Source: Boesenbergia rotunda
Lineage: Eukaryota > Streptophyta > Magnoliopsida > Zingiberales > Zingiberaceae
Length of the DNA stretch: 64,000 nt
Direction: 5' to 3'
Assembly: GCA_024364735.1 (NCBI GenBank)
Contig: JAGFNQ010000282.1
Coordinates: 47,142-111,141 of the forward strand
Positions within the stretch are counted from its first letter, which is position 1; each line of letters begins with the position of its first letter. Below, piece by piece: positions 22,201 to 33,986 of this stretch. The notes beneath the pieces were generated by a model. That model was not told where the DNA came from. It saw only the letters and a program-made list of their open reading frames with translations, and made no database searches. A program made the position numbers and the translations under genes.

Positions 22201-24779
22201 AAAAAAAGAATGAGATAGAGTGAATATAAGATAATATAATTAACTCCTTTTCTTTCCTCCTCTCACTTGAACTTTGAACTGCTTCATAACAAAATCCTCA
22301 AAAGGCTGCAGTTATGGTTAACTATGATAACACATTTTGAAATTCAAAGAAATATTATAGCGAATAATAAGTGAGGAAAGATTGTATTGACTCTTTCTCT
22401 GAGATTATAATTGAAGATAATGAGAGAAACAAAAGCTAGAATACACCCACCTGGAGCAAATGCTGTACAGGTACTTGAAAATAATTCTTTCCGTTCTCGA
22501 AGAATATATGTTAAAAGTGCAGCAGTTCCACCTCCCAATGAGTGCCCAACGATCTTAAAATCACAAGAAAGTATTATTCTATGAAACAAACATTAAAAAG
22601 AACCTAACAGCAAAATACTAGCATAAAGCAATGTGATAAATAAATAAATAAATAGATTGCTGTGTTCAAGGTAAAGACCTAATACAGATAGATAGTCAAA
22701 TTGTACAATTGTGCACATGTATAATCAACAGATAATATTGATGTAATTCATTTGAACCATATAAGGTTTTCCATGCTAATGTGTATATACAAGGTAGGCT
22801 ACCAATCCATCCCATATCCTCTTCAATGCCTTCTTACAATACAACTGATAAATTGCAATCTCATTAAGTTTACATGTGAAATCAGCAGGAAAATTGGCAA
22901 TGCAAGCAGGTTTAACATTAAAAAAAAAAAGAGGGAAACTGATCAGAAGGTAGACAATTTTACTCACAAGATAAATAAAACCACCATAACAGCAGTTGTC
23001 CAAGAAATGATGAAATAAAATCATGTATGAGTGAGAACAAATGAGGCTGTCAATTTGTACGCATGCTAGATGGTCTAACAAAAACCGATGAGCTAAACTA
23101 CACTTGCCAGACAAGAACTAAGAAACAATAAGCAAGTTAAAATATGAAGTACTGTGAAAGATTTAAAGTAAGAAAATAGGGGGAAGGGTACTTTGATCTT
23201 GTAATTGGGATGCTGACAAACTGCCTTTAGAAGGAATGGTGTAATACATTTTGCAATCCACCGTGCTGCAGCTACCATTCCACAGTGAGCGTATCCTAAG
23301 ACTAATTTCTTCACGCCACCTTCATCTAAAACCGAATGATGGAAAGGGACCACAGCACCAGTTGCTGCTGTCAATGTATCTTTAATACTATGAGTTCCAC
23401 GTATCAGTAGAAGAAAACATTTAGTTTCCCTATCAACTAATATTGTAAAAGCTGGTTTCAAAAGCTGCATAAAGAGAGTAAATAATAAGCACCAAAATAA
23501 GATTAAAAGCCAAAAGGCAATTTCACAGAAACTCTAAAGTAACACATAAATACCATAATAATCTATCTTTTCTGAACATTTTCATTAAGCAATATGATAA
23601 AGAGAAGAACTAATATGCACTTATCCAATATATTAATGCTTACTCACCCCTGCCTTGGGTTCTTGGAGAAGTACATCTTCTTTGGAAAAACCACCAGATT
23701 CAAGAAAATTCAGGAATGGTCTTTTTGAGAAAAGATAGCAGAGGTTCACCAGCCTTAATGAACAAATCAACTCGGCCATTATCTCAGGACCTTTGAGTTC
23801 TAGACAATCACTACCAGCATAAACACTTGCAACATGAAGGTTACCCTGGAAAGGTATGAAACATATTAGAGAATGTAGAATTTGACTGGCCTATTATGAG
23901 AAACAAAAAGATAACACAGGCTTAAATTCAAATAGAATTAATTCTGTTACAAGGATCAACATGACCACACTATTTATCAATAACATCGGCGGGTAGTGTA
24001 ATGATTTCGTCCTTATGAACTTCATTCAGCCACTAATTTATTATTACCAAGTTTTTTTTGTTATTATTTTGCATGTTTTTCTCATTTCTCTGAATCATAT
24101 GGCGGAGCAAAGGAAACTATTGGTTAAAATTTTAAAAAGTAAATTGTTATCGAATGAAACATTGCCCTCTTTGTATTTAAATACAGGCAGATTCCAGAAA
24201 TATTACCAGCCTTTCCCTACCAGTAACTATTCATTAGTTAGGGAGTAAGAAACAGTAGTACTTTTTGCCTATCAAGCAGACAATTCCTGTAAAATTCTAA
24301 AAAAATATATCAAAAAAGAAAATAACAACACCACCGAACTGAAATCATACAATTAAAGAAATCCAAAACTTCAAGATCCAAAAGGAGTAAACGCAATCAT
24401 AAGAACAGTTTGTTGGCAGATAACGAAAAGATCGACAGATCCACAGAGATCCAAACGAACTAACCTGCCGCCTCATCAGATACTTAATCCCGAAGGCCAA
24501 GTCCCCGATCGGCCACTTCCCCAGCGTCTCCGAGTATGTAAATCGAAGGGTATCAGCCAACGTCGTCACCGCCTCCCGCCACGTCGCCGGCGGCTGCGCC
24601 GGCCTCCGCGAGATCCTCCTCCTCCCCGCCGTCGCCGCCCTCCCACCCACCTTGGATAATCTTCCCCCTCCGCCACACTCCTCCTCCCTGTCTGCTCTCG
24701 CCGAAGCCAGTCGCCGGCTGAAGAGGAAATATAAGACCACCGCCATCCCCGCCGCCGTCGCCACCGTCGTGGTCGGCAT
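16212..24779 (-). CDS. Class 3 lipase (plant diacylglycerol-lipase-like alpha/beta hydrolase)
   Basis: There are seven GT-AG exons on the minus strand: 24779-24465, 23845-23648, 23464-23192, 22553-22451, 18479-18361, 17642-17466 and 16937-16212. The frame is kept throughout, giving about 636 residues. An N-terminal hydrophobic anchor (ATAAGMAVVLYFLF) is followed by a basic, Arg-rich linker and a conserved N-domain. The lipase fold follows: LLIRGTHS, then the nucleophile elbow IVGHSLGGG (catalytic Ser), then NGSDLVPTFS (catalytic Asp). The C-terminal third is acidic and ends in LYSKIRLSRTMINDHYMP, where a His could complete the triad. Plant homologues are annotated as mono/diacylglycerol lipases or calmodulin-binding heat-shock-like proteins; substrate and calmodulin binding are not shown by sequence. 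The ATG at 24779 is preferred because the frame upstream opens only with TTG. The ~4-kb intron 4 (18480-22450) is full of repeats, yet no exon is damaged. Confidence 0.9.
18635..19113. mobile_element. MITE-like element in lipase intron 4
   Basis: Partly inverted ends are visible: GTTCTAAAGTTAGCTAGG on the left and, inverted from the right, GTTCTAAAAATCGGCCTAGG. Subterminal GCCTAGGC/CTAGGCG words are packed near both ends. The ~480-bp interior is non-coding. Elements of this GCCTAGGCG type are frequent in plant introns and look hAT-like, but no 8-bp duplication is obvious here. Confidence 0.45.
19114..22450. other. Repeat-bearing remainder of lipase intron 4
   Basis: The segment 20740-21160 shares words with 3384-3480 and 13240-13500 (GCTGGCTTTTATAACC, TTAATTCCCTACTATTTA, ACATTTCCAAATGACATTAAAAATCACCA), so a dispersed repeat family lies here. 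21180-21380 is a GC-richer patch with GGCCTGTGAATAGCCCATC. No exon-like frames with lipase similarity are seen. Confidence 0.4.
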
Positions 24780-25690
24780 TGTCAACAATCCTCCAAACGA
24801 AACCCTCAAATGGACAGCATAAACCCTAAAAATTGCCTATCGCCGTAGATCAACTCGATCCCCAATTCGCCATTACGGAACATTCGAGGTTTCTCAGAAA
24901 CTTGCTTAACTTGCGACTTGCTTACATAATTTAGAAGAGAGTCAAATAGATTATAAAAAATAAAAATAGAAAATAAATAAAACACACATACACCCAACTT
25001 CAAAATCCCTATATCAACCATTCACTCTAGACCTTATTAAACATACTAAGAGGGCATTTAAGTCAATTCAGTTGGCTGTTGGGGACACTGGCCACCGACA
25101 CGTCGCGCGATTGGGGTGGGCTGGGGTGGGCTATGGAGCCCACTTAACGTCTGCTTATTTTATATAAGGCTGTTCGACGACCCGTCAACATACCGTCACT
25201 TTTGGTACTTCGGAACGGATGGACCCAAACAAAAACTGCCCACAGGATAGTCGGATATATGCGAAAAAACGGATGCTTTTGATGAATTCTTTCGAAACAA
25301 GATAACTTTGATTAATTTGGATAAGGTTTATTTTTAAAAAAGAAAAAGAAAAACTTGAGATAGTGCAATTATTAGGGATCAATTTATTAGTGGATAGACT
25401 GTAGAATATGGAATGTGATCAACCTACCTCTTCTTAATAAATATCATAATTTTTAGAATACTTTAAAATTCGAATTTTAGTAATACAAATCATGAATTTT
25501 ATAATGTTAGATAATATTTTTATACGTTCAAATTTTGTAAAAGTGAATTATAAAATTTATAAAAGCTTATCTAATGCGAGAGATAATTAGAGGGTATTAT
25601 GTGATTAAAAAGGTCGATAACTCTATTACGATGGTAGTCAAAGTCAATAGAACTCTGCTCCTTAATTATATAATATCCTGACTCTATGTA
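24780..25690. other. Lipase upstream region, AT-rich
   Basis: The lipase promoter should lie here. A GC-richer patch at 25080-25150 (GTGGGCT repeats, CACGTCGCGCG) and TATATAAGG near 25163 on plus are the only notable words. I see no confident TATA box on the minus strand. Beyond 25200 the DNA is AT-rich and featureless. Confidence 0.35.
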
Positions 25691-26102
25691 TCCCTAACTC
25701 TGCAGTACTCCTGGACCAAGATCATGCTCGACTCTGCATTGCTCTCGGACTAGGACCATCTCCGAATCCCGATAGCCCCAATTCGAAGCCACCTTGACTC
25801 CATGACGCCCCTACTTCGTGACGTCCCCAATGCCAAAGGATCTTCGACTTCGTGGCACCCCCAACTTCGGGCAATTACCAATTCCAGGTCGTTCTTGACT
25901 CCAGGATAGGGATGACATTTTTTCCCGCGGGTTCGGGGGCCATCGGAAAACTTGAAATGGAACGGGTTCGGGGAATATTATCGGGTTCGGATTTGGGTTC
26001 GGGTTCGGGTTCGAGTTCGGGTTCGGGGATTTGAAAAAATCCCCGCGGAAGATTTGGGCAGGTATAGGAATGCTATCTCCATCCTCGAACTCACCTCAAT
26101 AG
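25691..26102. repeat. Degenerate repeat patch with GGGTTC microsatellite
   Basis: 25691-25900 has repeated 'CCCCAACTTCG' and 'GACTC' words that read like an old LTR fragment. At 25965-26030 a GGGTTC/GGTTCG hexamer repeat runs between two inverted copies of a TTTTTTCCCGCGG-type word (25918-25930 and, inverted, 26036-26048). An inverted-repeat-flanked G-rich block suggests a small hAT-like MITE, but the ends are not defined. Confidence 0.4.
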
Positions 26103-27189
26103 TGTTGGGGCAATCGGCCCGAGTATGATCTGGAGGATCATGAGTTTTGATGTGTGTGTCAATATGAGTAAGTTATGATTTGTTGTTGGATTAATATGTG
26201 TATGGAAGTGTGCAGGTTTGCAGGTACACATAGACTTGGTTGGATGTCTTCAGGTAAAGGGTGGCATGGAGGCAAGCTAGAGGCTTGTGTGCGCATCCGA
26301 GGGATCATGGGCAAAGATGATGAGCCGAGGGACGCGGACTTCGAGACATGCGTAAAGGGTGGCATGGAGGCAAGTCGAGGGCTTGCGTGCGCATCCGAGG
26401 GACGGGAGCCGAAAACAAAAAGGGCATGAAGGCAACAGATCAAGACTGCTGATTAAAGAGTCGACCAGATCGTGAGGGTCCGAGTGTGAGTGTTTGTACT
26501 CGGGATGCCTTATGATTATGGTAAAGAAAAGGTCAAAATGACAAGGAAAAGTCATTTAAAAGGGAAAAGAAAGAATTGACCAAGAAAAAAGTATATAAAG
26601 TCAAAAGAGTGATAGTTGAAGGTCAAAAAGCACTAGAGGAACACTGGTGTAGTCTTGCAATTGTGAATGAGTTATCTAGGGAGGTAACTAGGACTAGGAG
26701 CTCAAAGGAAAGCTCTAGAGGTCAAAATGAGATCCATGGCCAATCGATCTCAGGAGGATTTCTTAGGAGATTAGATGGACTATGGAGTGTGTCAAAGGGT
26801 TCAGAAGACTAAGGTGAGTCTTAATCCTAGAGAATTGACACACTAAAAGGAGATTTATGGGAAAAGATTGAAATAGGATCACATTGGGTAGAAATTTGTG
26901 TTTAATGTGTAAACACCATATAACTCAGTGCTAGGAATGTATTATGATTAAGTATGGGAAGATGGATCAAGGAAAGGTCAAAACTAGAACTTCTGGCTAA
27001 GTTTTAATTACACAATTTAGGTATTTTTGAAGTTCATGCCAATCTTGGGATCCGGAGTAGGTTTGTTTGAAAATATATTTTTTAAAAATAAACATAGGCT
27101 CCACAAATCTCTCCATAAAATTTCAGACTTTTTGGAGATTTGTGGAATTAGTTATGCATTTCTGAAATTAGGGTTGGAAACTTGAAATC

Positions 27190-27345
27190 AGTGTACCAGT
27201 CGACTGGTTCTGTACCAGTTGACTGGTCTAGTGTAAAGTCGAAACTGAAAAATTCAAATTATCAGTCAACTGCCCCAGGGGCAGTCCACTGAACTCTCTG
27301 ATCAGTCTCGCAGTCGACTACCCAAGGGGCAGCCGACTGGTAAGC
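27190..27345 (+). repeat. CAGTCGACTG dyad cluster in the 5' part of J
   Basis: Half-sites such as CCAGTCGACTGG and CAGTCAACTG are paired around short spacers (for example CAGTCAACTGCCCCAGGGGCAGTCCACTG), where the spacer CCCCAGGGG is itself a palindrome. A second cluster, with CAGTCGACTGCCC..GGGGCAGTCGACTG, lies at 30858-30945 near the 3' polypurine tract. Confidence 0.75.
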
Positions 27346-27759
27346 GTGAGTTTAAATATGAACAGCAGCGCGGGATGACCAAAACGTAGGGTTTGCGTGC
27401 CACCCCCTACGAGATCTTCTCCTTCCCACCCTCCTCTCTTGTTCTAAGGCCCTCCCAAGCCCTGAAAACACTTCTCTAACCTCCTTCCACCTCCGATTTA
27501 CATTTAGGGTTAGTAAAACTTCTTCTTTCAAGTCAATCCTCATCAAGTTTCACCATGCAACGAAGGGAGAAACAGTAACTACTTATGGAGTTTGTTTTTC
27601 ACATTCGGTTCAGTTTTTGGAACTAATTTTTCTCCTTGTTACATGTTTTTCTTTGTGTTGTCTCTTTATGGGTAATTTGTGGTGGATGCATGGGTTTGTT
27701 CAAAATAGAGTTGTCCAAAAGAGAAGAAAGGGGGAGGGATCATCACAGCAAGGTCGTAT

Positions 27760-28740
27760 AGATCCGGAGATACATTGATTCCGGTCCGATGAGTGTCTAC
27801 GTAGATTTGAGGAGAATGAGTTTGTATTGATGAATTGTCGATACCTTAATATGTCATATTTTCGTGAGAAAACCCCCCAAATTACTGGCATGATTACTCA
27901 TTTTGGGATAAAGCAGTTGGTGTATTGTCAGCATGATATCAATCTAGACATGTGTAAAGAATTCTATACAAACCTCACATGCATCAATTCCGACAATGAC
28001 CACTATGAGTCCATGGTGGCAGGAGTCACCTTTCCCTTCTCATCCACAGTTTTAGGTGCATTTTTGGGGTGTAGGGTGTCCAACAATGCATTCACAATTT
28101 CCCAAAAGTTGTTGAGCCCCTTACTTTCCCTGTTGTCACTATTGATCAAATTCACATGCATTATTTTGCAAGACATCGATGTCTTACAAGGCGTATTTTT
28201 TATGCTAAGAACATGAGTCCATTTAGCAATGTCTTGTATAAAAATGTCGTAGAGTGCATATTACCCATTGTTACCAAGGGACGGGCGAGGATTTGATTGC
28301 CACACTTGTTGATGATGTACGCCTTAGAGAGGAGGCTGGATATCGACATCACTCTGCATGTTTTTACATCATTTTTTCCAGAGTGTGAATGGGAAGATAT
28401 ACATGTCTTTTTGCCATGTCCTGACCGAGTTCTTTGAGTCTAGGGGTATATGCACGACTAATGGTCAGGTACGTCACTTGTCCAAGGACTATGATCAGAT
28501 TGGCACACGCCAGTTGTCCTTGGCAGGGATCGAGTGTAGGCAGGGGGAGATAGTTTGGAGGCAGCATCCTGAGTCCTCCAATTCTGATGAGGAGCCCGCT
28601 GGTGGAGTTACACAGGAGTAGTTCTCTCAGCTCCAGTCCGAGGTACACGAGCTGAGGGAGGATTTGCATACATTCCAGCAGTGTCAGATGGATATGCAGA
28701 TGCAGCAACAGGAGATATACGAGATGGTACAGCAGTGACA
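27760..28740 (+). pseudogene. Broken ORF of element J, transposon-protein-like
   Basis: The pieces lie in different frames: 27827-28216 (KQLVYCQHDINLDMCKEFY, then YESMVAGVTFPFSSTVLGAFLG) and 28358-28621, with the last part, about 28620-28740, encoding a Gln-rich coiled-coil-like end (DMQMQQQEIYEMVQQ). The order 'EFYTNL...VAGVTFPFS...LGAFLGC' resembles the 'putative plant transposon protein' domain often annotated in plant genomes, as I remember it. There are no zinc knuckles and no pol. It is broken by frameshifts and stops. Confidence 0.35.
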
Positions 28741-29250
28741 TCTGACACACTAGGCTCCTCCTTCTCCAGACGACGACATGCAGCAGATGTTATTTGATGG
28801 TTGAGTGTTGAGAGTGTTTTGTTTCGATTTACATTTTATCTCTCAAACACTTTCATTTGGCATTGTAATATTTAACTACTTCGGGGCTTTAGCCCTTGTG
28901 TTACTTTGATGTTTTTTTAAGTCATGTATGAAACATCTGTTTATGCTTTTATGTTATTTTATGAGTTTTGATTTCATGACTAGCTAGTATTTTGTTGTTT
29001 GAAATTCGTGAAGTGCTATTGAATGATAAGATATGACTTATATGGGCACAAGGGAAGGTTAATGCATGTTTATCTAAAGGGTAAGAGATAAATGGGGGGA
29101 GGTTTTGTCATATCAAGAGTATATAAAGGAAAAGGAGGATTTGGAAGCAATTCTATGTGTAAAATGATAATGGATGGTTTTCGCAAACATATGGAATCGT
29201 ATATAGGTTTGAAACTTGATACTTTTTGATACATTTTTGAAAGAATTGGG
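28741..29250 (+). other. Non-coding internal part of J before solo LTR G
   Basis: This T-rich 3' region follows the broken ORF. It includes GATGGGGGGAGG-like purine tracts near 29090-29102 but no gene. It continues after G at 30681. Confidence 0.4.
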
Positions 29251-30680
29251 AGTTGTGTTGGATCGAGAGAACCGATAGAGGGGGGGTGAATATCGGAAAA
29301 CGTTCGGATTTAAGAGATAGAGAAATTACGCAGCGGAAATTAAAACAAACAAACGCAAACACCAAGTTTTTTACTTGGTTTGGAGTCGCGGTCGGCTCCT
29401 ACTCCAAGGCCCACGGTTGTTAACTGTTTACTGCGGGCAATTTTATATGTGCACAAAATGATTTACAAATAGATTTACAATTGCAATATAGTAAACACAA
29501 AAAGGAAATTGCTCTTCGTTACCGACGTCCGGTGTGGAATGTTTCTCGGAGCAGAGGGACGTCGTCGACGCTTGTTTCTCGAGTCGGGAGGTTTCTGGAG
29601 CAGAGTGCGGGAGCAGAAGAGCATGGTTGCGTTGAATGAATTCAGTGTTGAAGCCTTGGGGTCGAGGGCCCTTTTTATAGCACCTGGGGGCGCCCGGAAC
29701 GTCGGGGGCGCCCCCCCCACATGTCAGCCGATCCGAGTTCTTCTCGGTCAGCTCTGATCCCTTCAAACTCGGGATCAGATCTTGACTGGGGGCGCTTGGA
29801 TTGACCGGGTCAACTCTCATCCGTTTGGCTTCTCGCTGGCTTGCTTCGTTGGCTTCACCTGGGGGCGCCCGGGAGCACGGGGGCGCCCCGCCCAAAGATG
29901 CCGAAGCTCACCTTGCTTTTACTTTGTTTTGTGTTCACCTTGGGGGCGCCCGGGACACTCCGGGCGCCCTACTCAGCCTTTGCCTCACTCCTTTGAGGCT
30001 CTCTGAGCTGCAGACACTCGTTCCTTCGGTCCTGCATTCAGGGTTAGTCCAAAACAACATAAAACAATAAGATGTTAGTTTATACAGCCTTAGCTGTCTT
30101 GGTTCTGACTTTAGGTCACCAAAATGGAACCCTAGGTCGAACCGACGCCTACTGTTCTCTCGTCGGGGAACGCATCCTCACCTACTCCTCTCGGGAGAAT
30201 GTACCTGATGCCAACCGGCTCCTCCGGTTGGACTTTTGCCCAGCAGTCCTTCGCCATGTCTTCAGTACCAAGCTGCCCTTCGCCTGGTGCCTAGCTGTCC
30301 TTCGCCAGGTCTTCAGTACCAAGCTGCCCTTTGCCTGGTGTCTAGCTGTCCTTCACTAGGGCTTTGTATCCTGGCATTCCTTCGCCAGGTGCCTAGCAGT
30401 CCTTCGCCAGGTCTTCAGTACCAAGCTGCCCTTCGCCTGGTGCCTAGCTGTCCTTCGCTTGGGCTTTGTATCCTGGCATTCCTTCGCCAGGTGCCTAGCA
30501 GTCCTTCGCTGGGGCTTTGTATCCTGGCATTCCTTCGCCAGGTGCCTAGCAGTCCTTCGCTTGGGCTTTGCCTGCACACTTGAGTAAAATGTTAGACAAA
30601 CAATATACCTTAACTTTTGAACCCTGTTGCCATTATCAAAATACAGGTTTGACTTGGGTGCTTTCTGCACCAACAAGTTG
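29251..30680 (-). mobile_element. Solo LTR G with TSD AGTTG
   Basis: The 1420-bp TG...CA unit at 29256-30675 starts TGTTGGATCGAGAGAACCG and ends TTTCTGCACCAACA. It is flanked by AGTTG at 29251-29255 and 30676-30680. The AGAGGGGGGGTGAATA word near the left end is the inverted U5-type edge seen in element A, so G reads on the minus strand. It carries GGGGGCGCCC dyads (about 29685-29970) and a minisatellite (30230-30575). No internal region is present, so it is a solo LTR left by LTR-LTR recombination. Confidence 0.82.
30230..30575 (+). repeat. CCTTCGCCAGG minisatellite in solo LTR G
   Basis: Tandem, partly shuffled units contain CAGTCCTTCGCCAGGTCTTC, TACCAAGCTGCCCTTCGCCTGGTGCC and GGGCTTTGTATCCTGGCATTCC. 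Open frames on both strands here (30236-30583 plus, 30356-30697 minus) are by-products of the repeat. Confidence 0.75.
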
Positions 30681-31319
30681 TACCAAAAGTCAAGCACATT
30701 TGATATTTTTCATGAAAATATATTTTTTTAGGGTAGATTATATCCTAACAAATGCGCTTGTAAAATTTTACATTTTTTCAAATTTTCTAGGGATTTCTAA
30801 ATTTGGGTTGTTCTAGGGATTTCTGAATTTGGGCTGAAATTCAGAATTAGACTGTATCAGTCGACTGCCCTGGGGCAGTCGACTGATGTTGCTGTGTGTT
30901 GAGAATAGCAGAGGGCAGTCGACTGCTCCAGGGGTAGTCGACTGATGTTGCTATTTGGTAATTTCTAAGGGGGTTTTCAGAAATAAAGTGAAGTTTTTTT
31001 TGGCACTAGGGTTAGGCTTGCTTGGGGCAATCTTTTTGATTGTGTCAAAGGGGGAGAACTTGGGGTGTTAAGTTAGGTTTAACTCGACGAAAGAAAACTT
31101 GTGGTGTTAAGTTGGGTAGAACATAACTAGGTGTTGTGATGTTAAGTTGGGTAGAACTTAACTTGGTGTTGGTTGCGAGAATTAAAATTTGGGAGAGGAC
31201 ATAGGTTAAGGGGGAGGTTGTCTTTTGTTTGTTATGCTTTAATTTTCAATTGCTATTGATATTAGTGTTTTTTGTTTACCTAACTTAAACATATTGTCAC
31301 AAATCAAAAAGGGAGAGAT
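30681..31319 (+). other. 3' internal region of J with dyads and polypurine tracts
   Basis: This contains the second CAGTCGACTG dyad cluster (30858-30945) and G-rich tracts CAAAGGGGGAGAAC (about 31036) and TTAAGGGGGAGG (about 31206). The terminal PPT AAAAAGGGAGAGAT is at 31306-31319. There is no ORF. Confidence 0.6.
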
Positions 31320-31543
31320 TGTTGGGGCAATCGACCCAAGTATGATCTGGAGGATCATGAGTTTTGATGTATGTGTCAATATGATTAAGTTATGGTTTGT
31401 TGTTGGACTAATATGTGTATGTGAGTGTGCAGGTTTGTAGGTACACATAAACTTGGTTGGATGTCTTCAGGTGAAGGGTGGCATGGAGGCAAGCTGGAGA
31501 CTTGTGTGCACATCCGAGGGACCATGGACAGAGACGATGAGCC
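31320..31543 (+). repeat. 3' LTR of J, first part
   Basis: This matches the start of the 5' LTR at 26103 (CTGGAGGATCATGAGTTTTG, GTGTGCAGGTTTG, GGATGTCTTCAGG). It is interrupted at 31543/31544 by solo LTR H1 and resumes at about 33779 with GAGACGGCATGGAGGCAAG, matching about 26350 onward. It runs to 33986, where element C begins. Confidence 0.8.
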
Positions 31544-33778
31544 TGTTAGTGATATGAGAGAAGTGTCCTAAGGCAATCGCCTTATGATTGTAATCATTTA
31601 TTCTAATAAATGAATATTCACTATTTGAGTATACATGTTTGTGTATTTGATTGAGATCTTAAACTCATTTACTGAATGTCCGCAATACAATTCACAGCAT
31701 GAGAGAATTTGTGATGAATTCACAACTAGTGATTATCTCTACATGTGCAATTGTGAAGTATTGAAATTGTCCCTAGTCGATGAATTGATAAATACAGACA
31801 CTATCAATTCTGTTGAGACTAGCATGAGTTATTCTCTAATCAGCTGATTCTCACTGGCTGGTGACATTGAGATGTCCGGAGATAAACATGAATGCTAGTT
31901 ACGGGAACTAGTTCATTGGAGTGACTGGCTGTAAAACTTCATATGGTGATCTACATATAGATATGTCAGTGAAGTTCTTACTGCAGCTTAAGTGCGATGT
32001 TCCTTTGACTTGCGGTGTTCAAGTCATCTTGGTCATGGAGACTTATACTTTGACAACTTAAGCAAGCATCTCCAAGGAGGTGTGGACCCAGGATGATTGG
32101 GTATAAGCCGAAGTGCCCGAAGATGTTTGAACAGCCTACAAAGGATTCACCACTCCTTGCGAGGAGATGTATACCCGAGGCCTATCGTCGGATTGTTACT
32201 CGAAGCCTCTGTCCAGAGCATGACATGTTCAGAGTATGAATCTCTTAAATACATGAGAGTAATTAGAATCCGTAGGACGAGAAAATGTTACTTGGGCTAG
32301 GTGTGACGTAGTCAGCCTAGTGGGGACTGACACACATAGACCATGTCGTGAACCAAGTGGGTATAAGATGGTGAAGGGAATGGGGCACGATTCATTATAG
32401 CTGTTGAAGGGTTTCAGAATAGTTTCTGAGGTCAACCGTTGATCTTTCGATTAATTGGGGATCATGATGTACTACTAGGTGTCACTCATGATCGTTCTAT
32501 AATTGGTTAATTATAGACGGCCAACATAAATCAAAAACCTATTTAGTCACACGCACTACGAGTAATCCGAGGGATTTAAAATGAGTTGAAAATTAGATTT
32601 TCCAATCAAGAGAGATTAGGTTTGGTTAAGCCAAACGATAAGTCGAATCTGAATTTTTCAGAGACGCATCGGAAGCGTAAAATGGCTAAGTCTTTTGAAG
32701 ACTTAATAGATGAATTAAATAAGTTTAATTCATTGGGGCGTGGCTTGGGGGGGCCGGCCAAAGAGGGTCTCCATCCTCTTTGCTTGGCCGGCCACAACAA
32801 AGGGAGAGAACCAAGTTTTTGGCTCAATTTATAAAATAAACCAAGTGTGGTTTGTTTTATAAAATTATGGATGATATAAATTTTTATATAATAAACCAAG
32901 GTTTGGTTTATTTTTCATGGAAATTAAAATGAACAATGGATTGATTTATTTTATTTTATAAAATCAATCATGGATTGATTTACCATGATAAGAAAATTTA
33001 TTCCATAAGAAAAAAGAGACTTGGTTGATTTTTATCATGAATTAAAAAATGATAAAACTTGGCATGATGGAATAAGTCATAGAAAATTTATTCCATAAGA
33101 AAAAAGAGACTTGGCGGTTGAGAAGCCACTATATAAACGACCCAAGGCAAGGCTTGAAAATCAATCGAAGTATTCTTGCCTGGGCTCTCTCCCTCTCCTC
33201 CCTTCTTCCTCTTGGCCGGCCACAAGACTCTTCTCCCTTCTTCTTGCCGTGAGCATAAGGAGAAGCACCGAGGCAACGAAGTTCTTCTGTTGGGACGATC
33301 TTCCTCTCCAACCATCATCACCTTGGGATTGGGCGCAAGTCATCTTCCTCCTTCTCGCCAGAATTGTGATTCCGGCCAACCTTGGTAGTGAGTTTTTCCA
33401 ATGTGATTACTTCTCTCTTGGTTTTTCTTGTTGCGTTCTCGGAGAATCTAGTAGTTCTCGAGAACACGAAACTCGTGGCTTTGCGAAGTCATCCCGAAGA
33501 TACTCGACGTTGACGCGAATAGAGGCGGAGCTTCCGAGGGACGCTTACGGTTAGATCTCGTCCCTTCCTTCGAGTTACGCGAGGTAATAAGTAAATTAGT
33601 TTACGTTTCTGTAAAATTTTAAATATATGATAATGTCTACACAAGATAAAGTTGTATGCTTAGATGTGTGGTTAAATAATTTGAGAAATTATTTATGCTA
33701 AACCTTCCGCTGCACGTAATTAATTTTAAAATTACGAACCCGCATCCATGTCAACATGCACCCTGTCCCAACAGAGCT
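31539..33778 (+). mobile_element. Solo LTR H1 (TSD GAGCC/GAGCT)
   Basis: The 2230-bp unit 31544-33773 starts TGTTAGTGATATGAGAGAAG and ends CACCCTGTCCCAACA. The flanks are GAGCC at 31539-31543 and GAGCT at 33774-33778, one mismatch from a perfect 5-bp duplication. A TATA-like CTATATAAACG near 33130 gives the transcription direction as plus. A related copy, H2, lies inverted at 59062-61317. Open frames across 32586-33554 are not recognisable proteins; GGCCGGCC words and a purine/pyrimidine-rich leader account for them. Confidence 0.82.
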
Positions 33779-33986
33779 GAGAGACGGCATGGAGGCAAGC
33801 CGAGGGCTTGCGTGCGCATCTGAGGGACAGGAGCCGAAGATGAAGAGGGCGTGAAGACAATAGATCGAGACTGCGGATTGAAGAGTCAATCAGGTTGTGA
33901 GGGTCCGAGTGTGAGTGTTTGTACTCGGGAACTATGCTGGGAGGGTTCGAGTGTGGAGAAAAATGTGTTGATGCAGGAGAGAAATG

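Larger units (their letters stand above)
26103..33986 (+). mobile_element. Non-autonomous Sirevirus-like element J, nested host of G and H1
   Basis: The 5' LTR starts TGTTGGGGCAATCGGCCC at 26103. The 3' LTR starts with near-identical sequence at 31320, right after polypurine tract AAAAAGGGAGAGAT. The two LTR starts match over about 220 bp. The internal region holds only a broken ORF (about 27760-28740). J was hit by solo LTR G (29256-30675) and, within its 3' LTR, by solo LTR H1 (31544-33773), and is cut at 33986 by element C. I could not find the end of its 5' LTR or a PBS. Upstream PPT-like tracts at about 31036 and 31205 fit the Sirevirus pattern. Confidence 0.7.

Noticed and set aside
30236..30697. 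Ser/Pro-rich and Arg/Lys-rich ORFs of 113-115 codons
   Set aside because: Both are produced by the CCTTCGCCAGG minisatellite in solo LTR G, one on each strand.
33111..33554. A 147-codon frame in solo LTR H1
   Set aside because: It sits in the transcribed leader part of an LTR, has no recognisable domain, and several frames overlap on both strands.
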